A DNA stretch of 64,000 bases from DATARH01 sp035648415. GTDB taxonomy: Bacteria; Pseudomonadota; Alphaproteobacteria; ATCC43930; CGMCC-115725. Both the position numbers and the translations under genes were made by a program. Each line of letters opens with the position of its first letter. Position 1 is the stretch's first letter. The DNA lies in the NCBI GenBank assembly GCA_035648415.1, contig DASRLO010000031.1:13808-77807 (forward strand), written 5' to 3'. Shown here one piece after another: positions 8,166 through 19,160 of this stretch. The notes below the pieces were generated by a model that made no database searches, had not been told where the DNA came from, and was given only the letters and a program-made list of their open reading frames with translations.

Positions 8166-9875
8166 CTAACCCTTTGCGTCCGGCATGGCCAAGGTCGGCA
8201 TGCCGGGTTTGAACCGGGTGAGCACCTCGCCGGGCCCCTTTGCGTGCGCGACATAATCCGTACCGTCAAACACCCTGACCCCGTTGACCCAGGTGCCGTG
8301 GAGGCCGGGCGCGCGGCGCAACAGGCGTTCGCCGCCGGCCGGCATGTCGCGATGCCGCTCCATCTTGGTGATGCCGATCGTCTCCGGATCGAACAGGATC
8401 ATGTCGGCCTGCGCGCCCGGCACGAGGCGCCCGCGGTCGAGGATGCCGTAGACATCGGCGGGGTCGCTGGTGACCTTGCGGATCGCCGTCGGCAGATCGA
8501 GCGCGCGCAACTCCCGCACCCAGCGCCCAAAGAGGTACATCGCGTAGCCGGCATCGCACAGAAACGTATTATGGGCGCCGGCGTCGGAGAGGCTCACGAG
8601 CGCGCCGTCATTGCGCAGGATGTCACCCACCCTGTCCTCCTCGACATTGAGGATGCGGCCGGTGAAGAGGGTCTGCAAATCCTCGTCGAGGGCGAGATCG
8701 AGGAATGCGTCGAGCGGGTCGCGGCCCTGCGCGGCGGCGATCTCGGTGATGGTGCGGCCTTCGAGCGCCGCGTTTCTCGGCCGGGCGGCGGTCGTCACGT
8801 CCATCAGCGACCAGTCGCCGTTGAAGATGCGCCGCGGGTCGGGTCGCGCCAGCGTCTCGCGGATGGCTTGGCGGAAACCGGGGTCGGCGAAGATCGGCTT
8901 AAGCTGGTCTGGCGTTCCGTCCGCGGGCCAGGGATCGATCGTCTTGAGGATGTAGGCGCTGGCGAGCGAGAACGAGAGGCTCAGCGGCTGGCACGACGCC
9001 TGCGCGTAGACCGGCACGCCCCGCGCCCGGGCGGCGTCGCAGGCGGCCAGAATTCCGGGCGCCCGGCCGGGATCGTTCGAATAATGGACGACCGGAGCAT
9101 ACAGCGCCGGTCGGCCGCTGATCGTCGCCAGTTCTTCGAGAAAATCGATGGTGGTGTGGTAGCCGCAGGTCGCCATGAAGGCGCCGTGCGGATAATCGGC
9201 GAGGAGCCGCATAAAGGCGCGGAACTCGTCCTCGCTCGCCATGCGCGAGGCGATCGGGATGCCGCCGAACCCGCGGTGGTTCTCGTTGGTCGACGAGCCG
9301 AGGCCGATGGCGCCGGCGTCCATAGCCTCACGAAACAAGCCGAGCATCTGCTCCAGCTCGGCCGCGGTCGACGGCCGCTCGGATGCTTCGTCACCCATCA
9401 CCGCGGTGCGCATCACCGTGTGCGAGGCCAGCACCGCGACATTGGGATAGACCGATTTCCGCCGCAGCAAATCCAGGTATTCGCCAAAAGACTCAAAGCC
9501 CCAATCGACACCGGCGCGCAGCGCGTCAAGCGACATCGCCTCGACCTCGGACAAATTGGCGAGCACCGTGTCGCGGCGATGGGCCGGGGTCGGCGCGATC
9601 CCGAACCCGCAATTGCCGATGACCACCGTGGTGACCCCCAGAGCGGGCGAGGGGGAGGCGGTCTTATCCCAGGTCAGCTGCGCGTCGTAGTGGGTGTGCA
9701 GGTCGATGACGCCGGGCGCCAGCACCAGTCCCTTGGCGTCGACCGTCTCGGCGGCGCCGTCCCAGATGCGGCCGATCGCGGCGACGCGGCCGTCGGCGAC
9801 CGCGAGGTCGCCCTCGATCAACGGATGGCCGAGCCCGTCGGCGATGCGGGCGCCGCGAAAGACGAGATCATACAT
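8166..9875 (-). CDS. N-acyl-D-amino-acid deacylase/dihydroorotase-like amidohydrolase
   Basis: A 569-residue zinc amidohydrolase. HTHYD at 60-64 gives the first two metal ligands, and GNCGFG at 88-93 supplies the cysteine that bridges zinc in D-aminoacylases. The C-terminal SDAGAHN and the composite beta-sandwich ends also fit. Family members cleave N-acyl-D-amino acids or related amides. ATG at 9875 is chosen: an AAAGGA ribosome site lies just upstream and MYDLVFRGARI is the standard first strand. It lies 17 bases after the dehalogenase-like gene. The real substrate is unknown; an amide or imide in a xenobiotic pathway is possible. Confidence 0.85.
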   Translation of the reverse strand: MYDLVFRGARIADGLGHPLIEGDLAVADGRVAAIGRIWDGAAETVDAKGLVLAPGVIDLHTHYDAQLTWDKTASPSPALGVTTVVIGNCGFGIAPTPAHRRDTVLANLSEVEAMSLDALRAGVDWGFESFGEYLDLLRRKSVYPNVAVLASHTVMRTAVMGDEASERPSTAAELEQMLGLFREAMDAGAIGLGSSTNENHRGFGGIPIASRMASEDEFRAFMRLLADYPHGAFMATCGYHTTIDFLEELATISGRPALYAPVVHYSNDPGRAPGILAACDAARARGVPVYAQASCQPLSLSFSLASAYILKTIDPWPADGTPDQLKPIFADPGFRQAIRETLARPDPRRIFNGDWSLMDVTTAARPRNAALEGRTITEIAAAQGRDPLDAFLDLALDEDLQTLFTGRILNVEEDRVGDILRNDGALVSLSDAGAHNTFLCDAGYAMYLFGRWVRELRALDLPTAIRKVTSDPADVYGILDRGRLVPGAQADMILFDPETIGITKMERHRDMPAGGERLLRRAPGLHGTWVNGVRVFDGTDYVAHAKGPGEVLTRFKPGMPTLAMPDAKG

Positions 9876-9892
9876 CGCAAGGTCCTTTGGGG

Positions 9893-10771
9893 TTAGTCGA
9901 AGAAGCGCAGAAACCAGCCGAGCACCTGTTCCGGCGCCTCCTCGTTGACGTAGTGGCCGGTCGGCAGCGCCTCGCCGCGCACATCCTCGGCGCGGAGCCG
10001 CCACAGGGCGAGCGGGTCGGCGAACCGCTTGCCGACGCTGCTGCTTTGCCCCCATAGCACCAGGATCGGCATCGCCAGCTTGCGGCCGAGGTCGGCGGTG
10101 TCGAGCGCGCAGTCGATCGTCGCAGCGGCGCGATAATCGCCGCATGAGCCGCGGATCGTCTTCTCGTTGAAGCAGCGGACATACTCGTCCCAGATCGCCG
10201 GCGGGATGTGGTCGAGGTTGGATGTCAGCTTCAACAGCTTCTTGCGCATAAACCAGTCGGCCGGGACGCCGCCCAGCATGCGTTCGGGGAAGTCGGCGGG
10301 CTGCGCCATGAACGGCCAGTGCCAGCCGCCGATCGCCCCTTCCTTGTTCATCGCCGCCCACATGTCGAGCGTCGGCACGATGTCGATGATCGCCGCCTTG
10401 ATCACCTTTTCCGGGTGGTCGAGGCACATGCGGTGCGTGGTGCGCCCGCCGCGGTCGTGGCCGGCGACGTAGAACCGCTCGAAGCCGAGCGCCCGCATCA
10501 CCTCGACCTGATCCTGCGCCATCGCGCGGAACGAGTAGTTCGCGCTGCCGGGCTCCTCGGGCGGCGCCGAGCTATCGCCGTAACCGCGCAGGTCGGCCGC
10601 CACGACGTGAAAGCGCTCGGCCAGCCGCGGCGCGACCTTGTGCCAGGCGACATGCGTCAGCGGGTTGCCGTGCAGCAACAGCAGCGGCGGTCCGTTGCCG
10701 CCATGGCGCAGGCGGATGCGCGCGCCGCTCGTCTCGATGTCGGTGAGGGTGAATCCGGGCATGATTTCCAC
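9893..10771 (-). CDS. Haloacetate (fluoroacetate) dehalogenase-like alpha/beta hydrolase
   Basis: A 292-residue alpha/beta hydrolase. The elbow reads GHDRGGRTTHRM, with an aspartate nucleophile (Asp106) instead of serine. Residues that build the fluoroacetate dehalogenase site are all found: Arg107 and Arg110 (carboxylate binding), Asp130 in IDIVPT (charge relay), His151-Trp152 in GGWHWP (halide pocket), Tyr213 and His273 in TGHYVNE. Spacings from Asp106 to Asp130 and to His151 equal those of the Rhodopseudomonas enzyme. Related epoxide hydrolases also use Asp but have a different cap. The gene is 15 bases after the flavoprotein gene in a catabolic operon. Activity on fluoroacetate is an inference. 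Confidence 0.8.
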   Translation of the reverse strand: MEIMPGFTLTDIETSGARIRLRHGGNGPPLLLLHGNPLTHVAWHKVAPRLAERFHVVAADLRGYGDSSAPPEEPGSANYSFRAMAQDQVEVMRALGFERFYVAGHDRGGRTTHRMCLDHPEKVIKAAIIDIVPTLDMWAAMNKEGAIGGWHWPFMAQPADFPERMLGGVPADWFMRKKLLKLTSNLDHIPPAIWDEYVRCFNEKTIRGSCGDYRAAATIDCALDTADLGRKLAMPILVLWGQSSSVGKRFADPLALWRLRAEDVRGEALPTGHYVNEEAPEQVLGWFLRFFD

Positions 10772-10786
10772 GAGCTGTCCCTCGGG

Positions 10787-12259
10787 TCAGTGGTTCCAGG
10801 GCATTTCCGCCGCCGCATTCCGTCCGGAAACACGGCCAAACGCCAAACATTCTCCGATGTTTCCGGTGCCTTGATACAGATAGCTGTAGATCGATCCCAG
10901 TTCTCCGGCGCTGTACAGCCGGGCGATGGGTGTGCCGTCGGGCCGCACGATCTGCCCCTTCTCGTTGCGTCTGGGCCCGCCTTGCGTGTTGAGCATCGAC
11001 GGCGACAGCTCGACCGCGAAATATGGCCCCTCGCCGATCGGAATCATCATCAGGGTGCGGCCGAACTCCGCGTCGTTCCCGGCGTCGCAGGCGCGGTTCC
11101 AGCGGGCGGCGCTCTCTTCCAACGCGGCGGGATCGAGCCCCATTCTCGCGGCGAGAGCCGGCAGGCTGTCGGCGGTCTGGATCCAGCCCTTTGCGAGCTC
11201 GACGCTGTTGTCCTCGCTCCAGGGGTAGCGCTCGACGATCTGCGTCCAGCCGTGGCTCGGATGCTTGTCGTAGAGCGGCCCCGCCGAAAACAGCGCATGA
11301 TCGCAAATCAAATACATCGGGCAGGGGGTGGATAGCGGCAGCCAGCGCCCGTTCACCGGGATCTTGCCGTGGCGGGTCTTGTACTTCTCGTCGCAAAAGC
11401 GCCTGGCGTCCGGGCCGACCACGATCATGCCGCCGGGCACCTCCTTGCTGTAGTGCAGCGCCTGCATCGAGAATGTTGTCCGCACCTGCGGCACCTTCAG
11501 GGCCATCGAGGGGCCGGCGTAGTTGTTCATGTGCCACAGATCGGCGCCGACCGACATCGCCATCGTGATGCCGTCGCCTTCGTTGTACGGCGTGCCGGAG
11601 GTGTAGCAATAGGGAATGCCGGGCAGGTAATCGCGTATCATCTCCTGGTTGTTCTCGAACCCGCCGCAGGTCAGCACGACCCCCTTGCGCGCCTTGACGC
11701 AGATCGTCTCGTCCCGCCGCTGAGTGCGCACGCCGAGGATTTCCTTGGTGATGTCGTGCTGGATCAGCCCCTTGCCCGGGGTCTCGTAGAGGATCGGGAT
11801 CGACCGTTGCTTGACCAGGCTTTCGAGCCGTTTCCAGGTGTAGGAATAGCCGTAGGTCGGGCCGTCATGGAATTTGTGGACGCAATCCGCGCCGGGCAAA
11901 TCGGGGAATTCGATCCCGATCGGCGGATGCTGGTGCTCCTGCGGGTCGCCGCCGAGGCTTTCGAGCCAGGCGTTGTTGCGGCCCATCTCCTCCGCCCAGG
12001 TTTTCACCATCGGCTTGGGCACGGTGTAGGGGCCGCACAAAGCAGTGAGATAGGCGGCGGCTTGTTCCGCCGACGATGTGTTCAGATACCCCTGGCCCGC
12101 GACCCGCGTGTTGCCGCCTTCCTGACCCTCGGGGGCCTTTTCGAGAATGACGACCTCGGCTCCCAGGTCGTGGGCGGTGACCGAAGCGGCGACGCCCGCC
12201 GCGCCGAACCCGACGACGACGACATCCGCTTCGATGTCCCAATGGTCCCGGTTCCCCAT
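10787..12259 (-). CDS. FAD-dependent dehydrogenase of the fumarate reductase/KstD type
   Basis: A 490-residue flavoprotein. GFGAAG at 17-22 and an acidic residue about 18 positions later form the FAD-binding fold, followed by EGGNTRVAGQG, the strand typical of fumarate reductase/3-ketosteroid dehydrogenase-like proteins. The C-terminal LYSAGELGSIY and GRVSGRNAA close the FAD domain. It probably desaturates or reduces an alpha,beta-bond in an organic acid or CoA-linked ring; substrate unknown. A TTG at 12271 overlaps the upstream stop, but ATG at 12259 is preferred because the AAGGG site is then better spaced. It lies between enoyl-CoA hydratase and the dehalogenase-like gene. Confidence 0.85.
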   Translation of the reverse strand: MGNRDHWDIEADVVVVGFGAAGVAASVTAHDLGAEVVILEKAPEGQEGGNTRVAGQGYLNTSSAEQAAAYLTALCGPYTVPKPMVKTWAEEMGRNNAWLESLGGDPQEHQHPPIGIEFPDLPGADCVHKFHDGPTYGYSYTWKRLESLVKQRSIPILYETPGKGLIQHDITKEILGVRTQRRDETICVKARKGVVLTCGGFENNQEMIRDYLPGIPYCYTSGTPYNEGDGITMAMSVGADLWHMNNYAGPSMALKVPQVRTTFSMQALHYSKEVPGGMIVVGPDARRFCDEKYKTRHGKIPVNGRWLPLSTPCPMYLICDHALFSAGPLYDKHPSHGWTQIVERYPWSEDNSVELAKGWIQTADSLPALAARMGLDPAALEESAARWNRACDAGNDAEFGRTLMMIPIGEGPYFAVELSPSMLNTQGGPRRNEKGQIVRPDGTPIARLYSAGELGSIYSYLYQGTGNIGECLAFGRVSGRNAAAEMPWNH

Positions 12260-12267
12260 CGTCTTAA

Positions 12268-13071
12268 TCAACCCTTGGCCGTATCGAGCGTTGGCAGGCG
12301 GAAGCGGTCCTGCGGGTCGTCCCAGCCCTTGAAGTTGGGCCGCCGCTTTTCGGCGAAGGCGGCGCGCGACTCCATCAGGTCGCTCTTGGCGCCGTGCTCG
12401 TGCAGCGCCGCGGCGAGGTTCTGCTGCTCGGACGAGGGCGCCGGGCGCATCTGCCGCATCATGTGGACGGTGTTGACCCGCGACGCCGGCGGCAGGGTCA
12501 GCAGATGCTCGGCCATCGCCATCGCGGTCGGCATCAACTGGTCGGCCTCGACCACCCGGTTGAGAAACCCGACCTCGTAGAAACGTTGCGCGGTGAAGCG
12601 GAAGCCGAGCGCCATCTCCATCGCGACCGGGTAGGGCAGGTTGGCGATGTGCCCGTGATTATAGCCGCCGAGCAGCCAGCGCTTGGCCTCCGAGACCTCG
12701 AAGATCGCCTCCTTGACGGCGACGCGCAGATCGGTGCGCTCGACCAGCATAAAGCCGCCGCCCATCGCATAGCCGTTGACCGCCGCGATTACCGGCTTTT
12801 CGAGCGCGCCCGACATGAACGGGTCCTCGATTTCCGGCCGACGCCCGCCGGGCTGGTTGTTGGCCAGCGATTCCTTCATGTCCTCGCCGGCACAGAAGCC
12901 ACGTCCGCTGCCGGTGAAGATCGCCACCTCGAGCTCATTGCTGTGGCGGAATTCGGTCCAAGCCTCGGCGAGGCGGGTGCGCATCTCGTGGCTCAGCGCG
13001 TTGAGCCGGTCCGGCCGGTTCATCCGCACCACGAGGATTTGTCCGTGACGCTCGGTCTCGACGACGGCCAT
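12268..13071 (-). CDS. Enoyl-CoA hydratase/isomerase (crotonase) family protein
   Basis: A 267-residue crotonase-fold protein, first gene of the catabolic operon. The oxyanion-hole segments are GFCAGEDM at 58-65 and NGYAMGGG at 99-106. The region usually holding the catalytic Glu reads EVSEAKRWLLGG, so which reaction it performs (hydration, isomerisation, ring opening) is uncertain. ATG at 13071 is preceded by GGGAG and is preferred over an upstream ATG at 13113. The next gene starts at or just before its stop. It is divergent from the ABC exporter gene at 13258 across 186 bases. Confidence 0.88.
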   Translation of the reverse strand: MAVVETERHGQILVVRMNRPDRLNALSHEMRTRLAEAWTEFRHSNELEVAIFTGSGRGFCAGEDMKESLANNQPGGRRPEIEDPFMSGALEKPVIAAVNGYAMGGGFMLVERTDLRVAVKEAIFEVSEAKRWLLGGYNHGHIANLPYPVAMEMALGFRFTAQRFYEVGFLNRVVEADQLMPTAMAMAEHLLTLPPASRVNTVHMMRQMRPAPSSEQQNLAAALHEHGAKSDLMESRAAFAEKRRPNFKGWDDPQDRFRLPTLDTAKG

Positions 13072-13257
13072 GGCATGCTCCCTAAACGTTTGCGCTGCGA
13101 CCACTCTACCCAAACCGAGAGCGCGTGCCTTGCATGGTTTTGCGCCCGCCGGCGAGAAGAGCGTTTTCGCCGCAAGGGTCCGTTAACCACAAATGCACGG
13201 AAATATCTCTAGGCTGCGCCCTGTTGGCAGGCAGCAGATGGCGGTCGGCGCGCACCA

Positions 13258-14028
13258 ATGGCTCAGACTCTCCCTCAATTCGCTCTCGAAATTCGCGATC
13301 TCGCCAAGACCTTCGAGCGGCCGGCGGTCGCCGGGCTGAATCTGCGAGTCCGGGCCGGCGAGTTCTATGTCCTGCTGGGTCCCAACGGCGCCGGCAAGAC
13401 CACGACGTTGCGGATGACGACCGGGCTGCTGAAGCCGGACCGGGGGACGGTCGGCGTCTTCGGTATCGACCTGCTGGCCGATCCGGTCGGCGCCAAGCAG
13501 GTCATGGCGTGGGTGTCGGACGAGCCGATGATCTACGACCGGCTGACGCCATTGGAATACCTCTATTTTATCGCGGGGCTCTGGGGCATCGAGCGCGCCG
13601 CCGTCGCGGCGAAGGCGGGCGATCTCATGGATTGGCTGGGGCTGGCGCTGCACGCCGAGGAGCGGTGCGAAGGGCTCTCGAAGGGCATGCGTCAGAAGGT
13701 GGCGCTGGCCGGCGCGCTGGTGCATGAGCCGCTGCTGATCATCCTGGACGAGCCCTTCACCGGGCTGGACGCCGCCTCGGCGCGCCTCGTCAAGGACGTG
13801 TTGCGCCAGCGCGTGAGCGCGGGGTGCTCGGTGATCATGACCACTCATATCCTGGAGGTCGCCGAGCGCATGGCGGACCGCATCGGCGTGATGTCGGGCG
13901 GCCGGCTTGTCGCCGAAGGCACCCTGGAGGAGCTGCGGCGCCAGGCCGGCGCCGCCAGCGGCACGCTCGAAGACACGTTCCTGGCGCTGGTCGAGAGCAG
14001 CGGCGAGCCGGGGTCGATCGCCGCATGA
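13258..14028 (+). CDS. ABC-2 type exporter, ATP-binding protein
   Basis: A 256-residue ABC ATPase. Walker A GPNGAGKT is at 41-48, the signature LSKGMRQ at 140-146, and Walker B LIILDEP at 160-166, followed by the H-loop in MTTHILE. The degenerate signature with GMRQ is typical of ABC-2 exporters (drug, lipid or gliding-type transporters). It overlaps the next gene by 4 bases (ATGA), whose multi-spanning product is its partner. Substrate unknown. No strong ribosome site is visible at the start. Confidence 0.9.
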   Translation: MAQTLPQFALEIRDLAKTFERPAVAGLNLRVRAGEFYVLLGPNGAGKTTTLRMTTGLLKPDRGTVGVFGIDLLADPVGAKQVMAWVSDEPMIYDRLTPLEYLYFIAGLWGIERAAVAAKAGDLMDWLGLALHAEERCEGLSKGMRQKVALAGALVHEPLLIILDEPFTGLDAASARLVKDVLRQRVSAGCSVIMTTHILEVAERMADRIGVMSGGRLVAEGTLEELRRQAGAASGTLEDTFLALVESSGEPGSIAA

Positions 14029-15554
14029 TCAGGGCCGGCACGGTCGCCTGGTTCGCCCGGCACGAAATCCGGCTGGCGTGGCGTGATTGGGCATGGCTGC
14101 TGTCGGGCGGCCGTCGCCGGCGCGGATACACGGTGGCGTTGGGGTTGGTCGCCTTTGTCTTGCTGATGCACGGGCTGGCGTATTTGACGCTGCCGCGCGC
14201 GGCGGATCTGGTCGCCCCGCCCGACAAGCGCGCCCTGGTGGCTGTCGGCGGCACCCTGGCGCTCTATTGGTCGTTGATGCTGTCGCAGGCGATGGAGGCC
14301 GTAACGCGGGCTTTTTATGCACGCGGCGATCTCGATCTGGTGCTGTCGTCGCCGGCCGCGGCGGCGCGGCTGTTCGCCGTCCGCATCGGCGCGATGGCGG
14401 CATCGATCGCGGGGATGTCGCTGGTATTGGCGGCGCCGGCGATCGATGTCCTCGCCTGGCGGGGCGGCGCGCAATGGCTCGCCGCGTACGGGGTCGTGGC
14501 GGCGCTGGCGATGGCGGCGGTGACGATTTCGACGGTTGTGACGAACCTGCTGTTCGCCGCGATCGGCCCCAAGCGGACGCGGCTCGCCGCGCAGATCATC
14601 GCCGCCGTGGTCGGCGCGAGCTTCGTCATCGGCATCCAGTTCGTGGCGATACTTTCCGTCGGAACCCTGTCGCGGATCGCGTTTTTCCGGTCGGGCGCGG
14701 TCGTCGACCACGCCCCGGACAGCGCTTGCGTCATTTGGCTGCCGGCCTATGCGGCCGCGGGGAATTGGCTGGATTTGGCGATCGTCATGACGTTGGCGGC
14801 GGTCATGCTGGCGGGCGCCATCCGCTTTTGCGCACCGCGCTTCGGAACGCTTGCGCTGGCCGCCGCCGGCATCGCCGAGGGGCCGTCGCGTCCGAGCCGG
14901 CGCCGGTCCGGCTTTCGCCCGTCATCACCGGCGCAAGCGCTGCGGGGCAAGGAATGGGCGCTGCTGCGCCGCGATCCCTGGCTGATGTCGCAAAGCCTGA
15001 TGCAGCTACTTTACCTGCTGCCGCCTTTCTTCATGCTGTGGCGAAGCTTTTACGGCGGCGGCCATGTCGCGACTGTGCTCGTGCCGGTGCTGATCATGGC
15101 GGCGGGGCAATTGGCGGGGGGCCTCGCCTGGCTCGCCGTTTCGGGCGAGGACGCGCCGGATCTGATCGCCTCGGCGCCGGTAACGACGGCCCGCATCTGG
15201 CGGGCCAAGGCCGAGGCGGTGGCCGGGATGGTCGGCTTGGTGTTCGGGCCGTTCGTCGCGGTGCTCGCGATCGTCGACCCGATCCCGAGCCTTATCGCAT
15301 TCCTCGGCATCGCGATCGCCGGGACGTCGGCGACACTGATCCAGTTCTGGTTCCGCGCGCAGGTCAAGCGCAGCCTGTTTCGCCGGCGCCACGTCTCGTC
15401 GCGCATCGCCACCTTCGCCGAGGCGCTGTCGTCGATCATCTGGTCCGGCGCCGGGGCGGCGGCGGTGGTCAACCTCTGGTTTGCGGTGATACCCGGCGGC
15501 GCCGCTCTCGCCGTCCTTGCTGGGGCGTGGGCGATCAGTCCGCGGCGAGCTTAG
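14025..15554 (+). CDS. ABC-2 type exporter, membrane protein
   Basis: A 509-residue polytopic membrane protein with many hydrophobic segments (for example around residues 40-60, 115-140, 150-180, 190-215, 325-350, 390-420, 440-480). A cytoplasmic stretch rich in Arg/Ser/Pro (GPSRPSRRRSGFRPSSP) divides two halves. It has no ATPase motif and is translationally coupled to the ATP-binding subunit by ATGA at 14025, which fixes the start. It should form the export channel. I do not recognise a specific substrate family. Confidence 0.8.
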   Translation: MIRAGTVAWFARHEIRLAWRDWAWLLSGGRRRRGYTVALGLVAFVLLMHGLAYLTLPRAADLVAPPDKRALVAVGGTLALYWSLMLSQAMEAVTRAFYARGDLDLVLSSPAAAARLFAVRIGAMAASIAGMSLVLAAPAIDVLAWRGGAQWLAAYGVVAALAMAAVTISTVVTNLLFAAIGPKRTRLAAQIIAAVVGASFVIGIQFVAILSVGTLSRIAFFRSGAVVDHAPDSACVIWLPAYAAAGNWLDLAIVMTLAAVMLAGAIRFCAPRFGTLALAAAGIAEGPSRPSRRRSGFRPSSPAQALRGKEWALLRRDPWLMSQSLMQLLYLLPPFFMLWRSFYGGGHVATVLVPVLIMAAGQLAGGLAWLAVSGEDAPDLIASAPVTTARIWRAKAEAVAGMVGLVFGPFVAVLAIVDPIPSLIAFLGIAIAGTSATLIQFWFRAQVKRSLFRRRHVSSRIATFAEALSSIIWSGAGAAAVVNLWFAVIPGGAALAVLAGAWAISPRRA

Positions 15555-15707
15555 CTGGGCGCGCCGCGCGGCGAATTGCGCGCCTTGCCGTTGCGCGCGG
15601 GTAGGGACACGGCCTAACGTGCTCGCCGAAGGGGCGAATAGCGCGTTTATCGGCAAACCCGCAATAAACGAGGGGCCAGCCGCCCGAGGGTGAGGGAGAC
15701 CGGCGGT

Positions 15708-16649
15708 TTGGTCGAGAACGTGCTCAACGCGGTGGCGGCCGGGCTGATCATCGGCTGCCTCTACGGGCTGATGTGCATTGGCCTTGGATTGATCTTCGGC
15801 ATCATGAAGGTGGTGAATTTCGCCCAGGGCGAGCTCCTGATGCTCGGGATGTATGTCAGCCTTTATGTGGTTGGCGGGTTCACCGCTATCGGGATCCTCG
15901 GGCCCTATGTCGCGCCGTTCGTCGCGGCGCTGATCGCCGGGCCGGTGCTGTTCGCCGGCGGCGCCCTGCTGCACCGGTTTTTGCTCAGGCATGTGTCGGG
16001 ACTTTCGACCGCGGCACGGCTCGACCAGGGCGGTTTCGGCCAGCTCATCGTGACGCTCGGCCTGTCGCTGATCCTGCAGAACGGCGGGCTGATCGTGTTC
16101 GGCTCGACGCCGCAGAGCGTGCGCACGCCGCTCTCGGCGAAAGCCTTCGTCATCGGTCCGTTTGCCGGCGACAACATGTTGTTCCTCAACCAGGCGCGGG
16201 TCTTTGCCTGTGTCATCGCGATTGTCATCGCGGTGGCGCTGTGGCTGGTCATGGAGCGCACGCGCCTGGGCAAGTCGCTGCGCGCCGCGGCCGACAACCC
16301 GGTGGCGGCAACCTATATGGGCATCGACGTCGACCGCGCCTATCGCATCGCCTTCGGGCTCGGCGCCGGGATCACCGCGATCGCCGGCGGGCTGATGGCG
16401 ACCTATCTGTCGTTCACCCCGTTCGTCGGGCTCGACTACGTGATCATCATGTATTCGGGCGTCGTATTGGGTGGCATGGGCAGCATCCTCGGCGCGTTTT
16501 GGGGCGGGCTGCTCGTCGGGTTCGTGCAGCAGGTTTCGTCCCTGGTGCTGTCGCCGCAACTGCAGAACGCGGCGATCTTCGTCGTCTTTCTGTTGATCGT
16601 CGGGCTGCGGCCCGAGGGTCTTTTCGGCCGCTCGGCAGAACGCGCGTGA
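15708..16649 (+). CDS. livH: Branched-chain amino acid/HAAT ABC importer, permease LivH
   Basis: An integral membrane permease of about 313 residues. It begins VENVLNAVAAGLIIGCLYGLMCIG and continues with the LivH-type GLIFGIMKVVNFAQGE loop, the conserved cytoplasmic RAAADNPVAATYMGI segment and the C-terminal LRPEGLFG. The TTG at 15708 is preferred over GTG at 15690 because AGGGAG lies about 9 bases upstream of it. It is followed after 10 bases by the fused LivM-LivG gene. HAAT importers also take up amides, urea, aromatic acids and other carboxylates, so leucine uptake is not assured. Confidence 0.88.
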   Translation: MVENVLNAVAAGLIIGCLYGLMCIGLGLIFGIMKVVNFAQGELLMLGMYVSLYVVGGFTAIGILGPYVAPFVAALIAGPVLFAGGALLHRFLLRHVSGLSTAARLDQGGFGQLIVTLGLSLILQNGGLIVFGSTPQSVRTPLSAKAFVIGPFAGDNMLFLNQARVFACVIAIVIAVALWLVMERTRLGKSLRAAADNPVAATYMGIDVDRAYRIAFGLGAGITAIAGGLMATYLSFTPFVGLDYVIIMYSGVVLGGMGSILGAFWGGLLVGFVQQVSSLVLSPQLQNAAIFVVFLLIVGLRPEGLFGRSAERA

Positions 16650-16659
16650 GGCCCCCGGC

Positions 16660-19138
<2,479 letters not shown>

Positions 19139-19160
19139 AACCAGTGAGGAGAAACGCGAG

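Noticed and set aside
7980..9896. Long plus-strand open frame of 638 codons
   Set aside because: It is antisense to the amidohydrolase and decarboxylase genes, rich in Arg/Gly/Asp with no recognisable motif; a product of high GC content.
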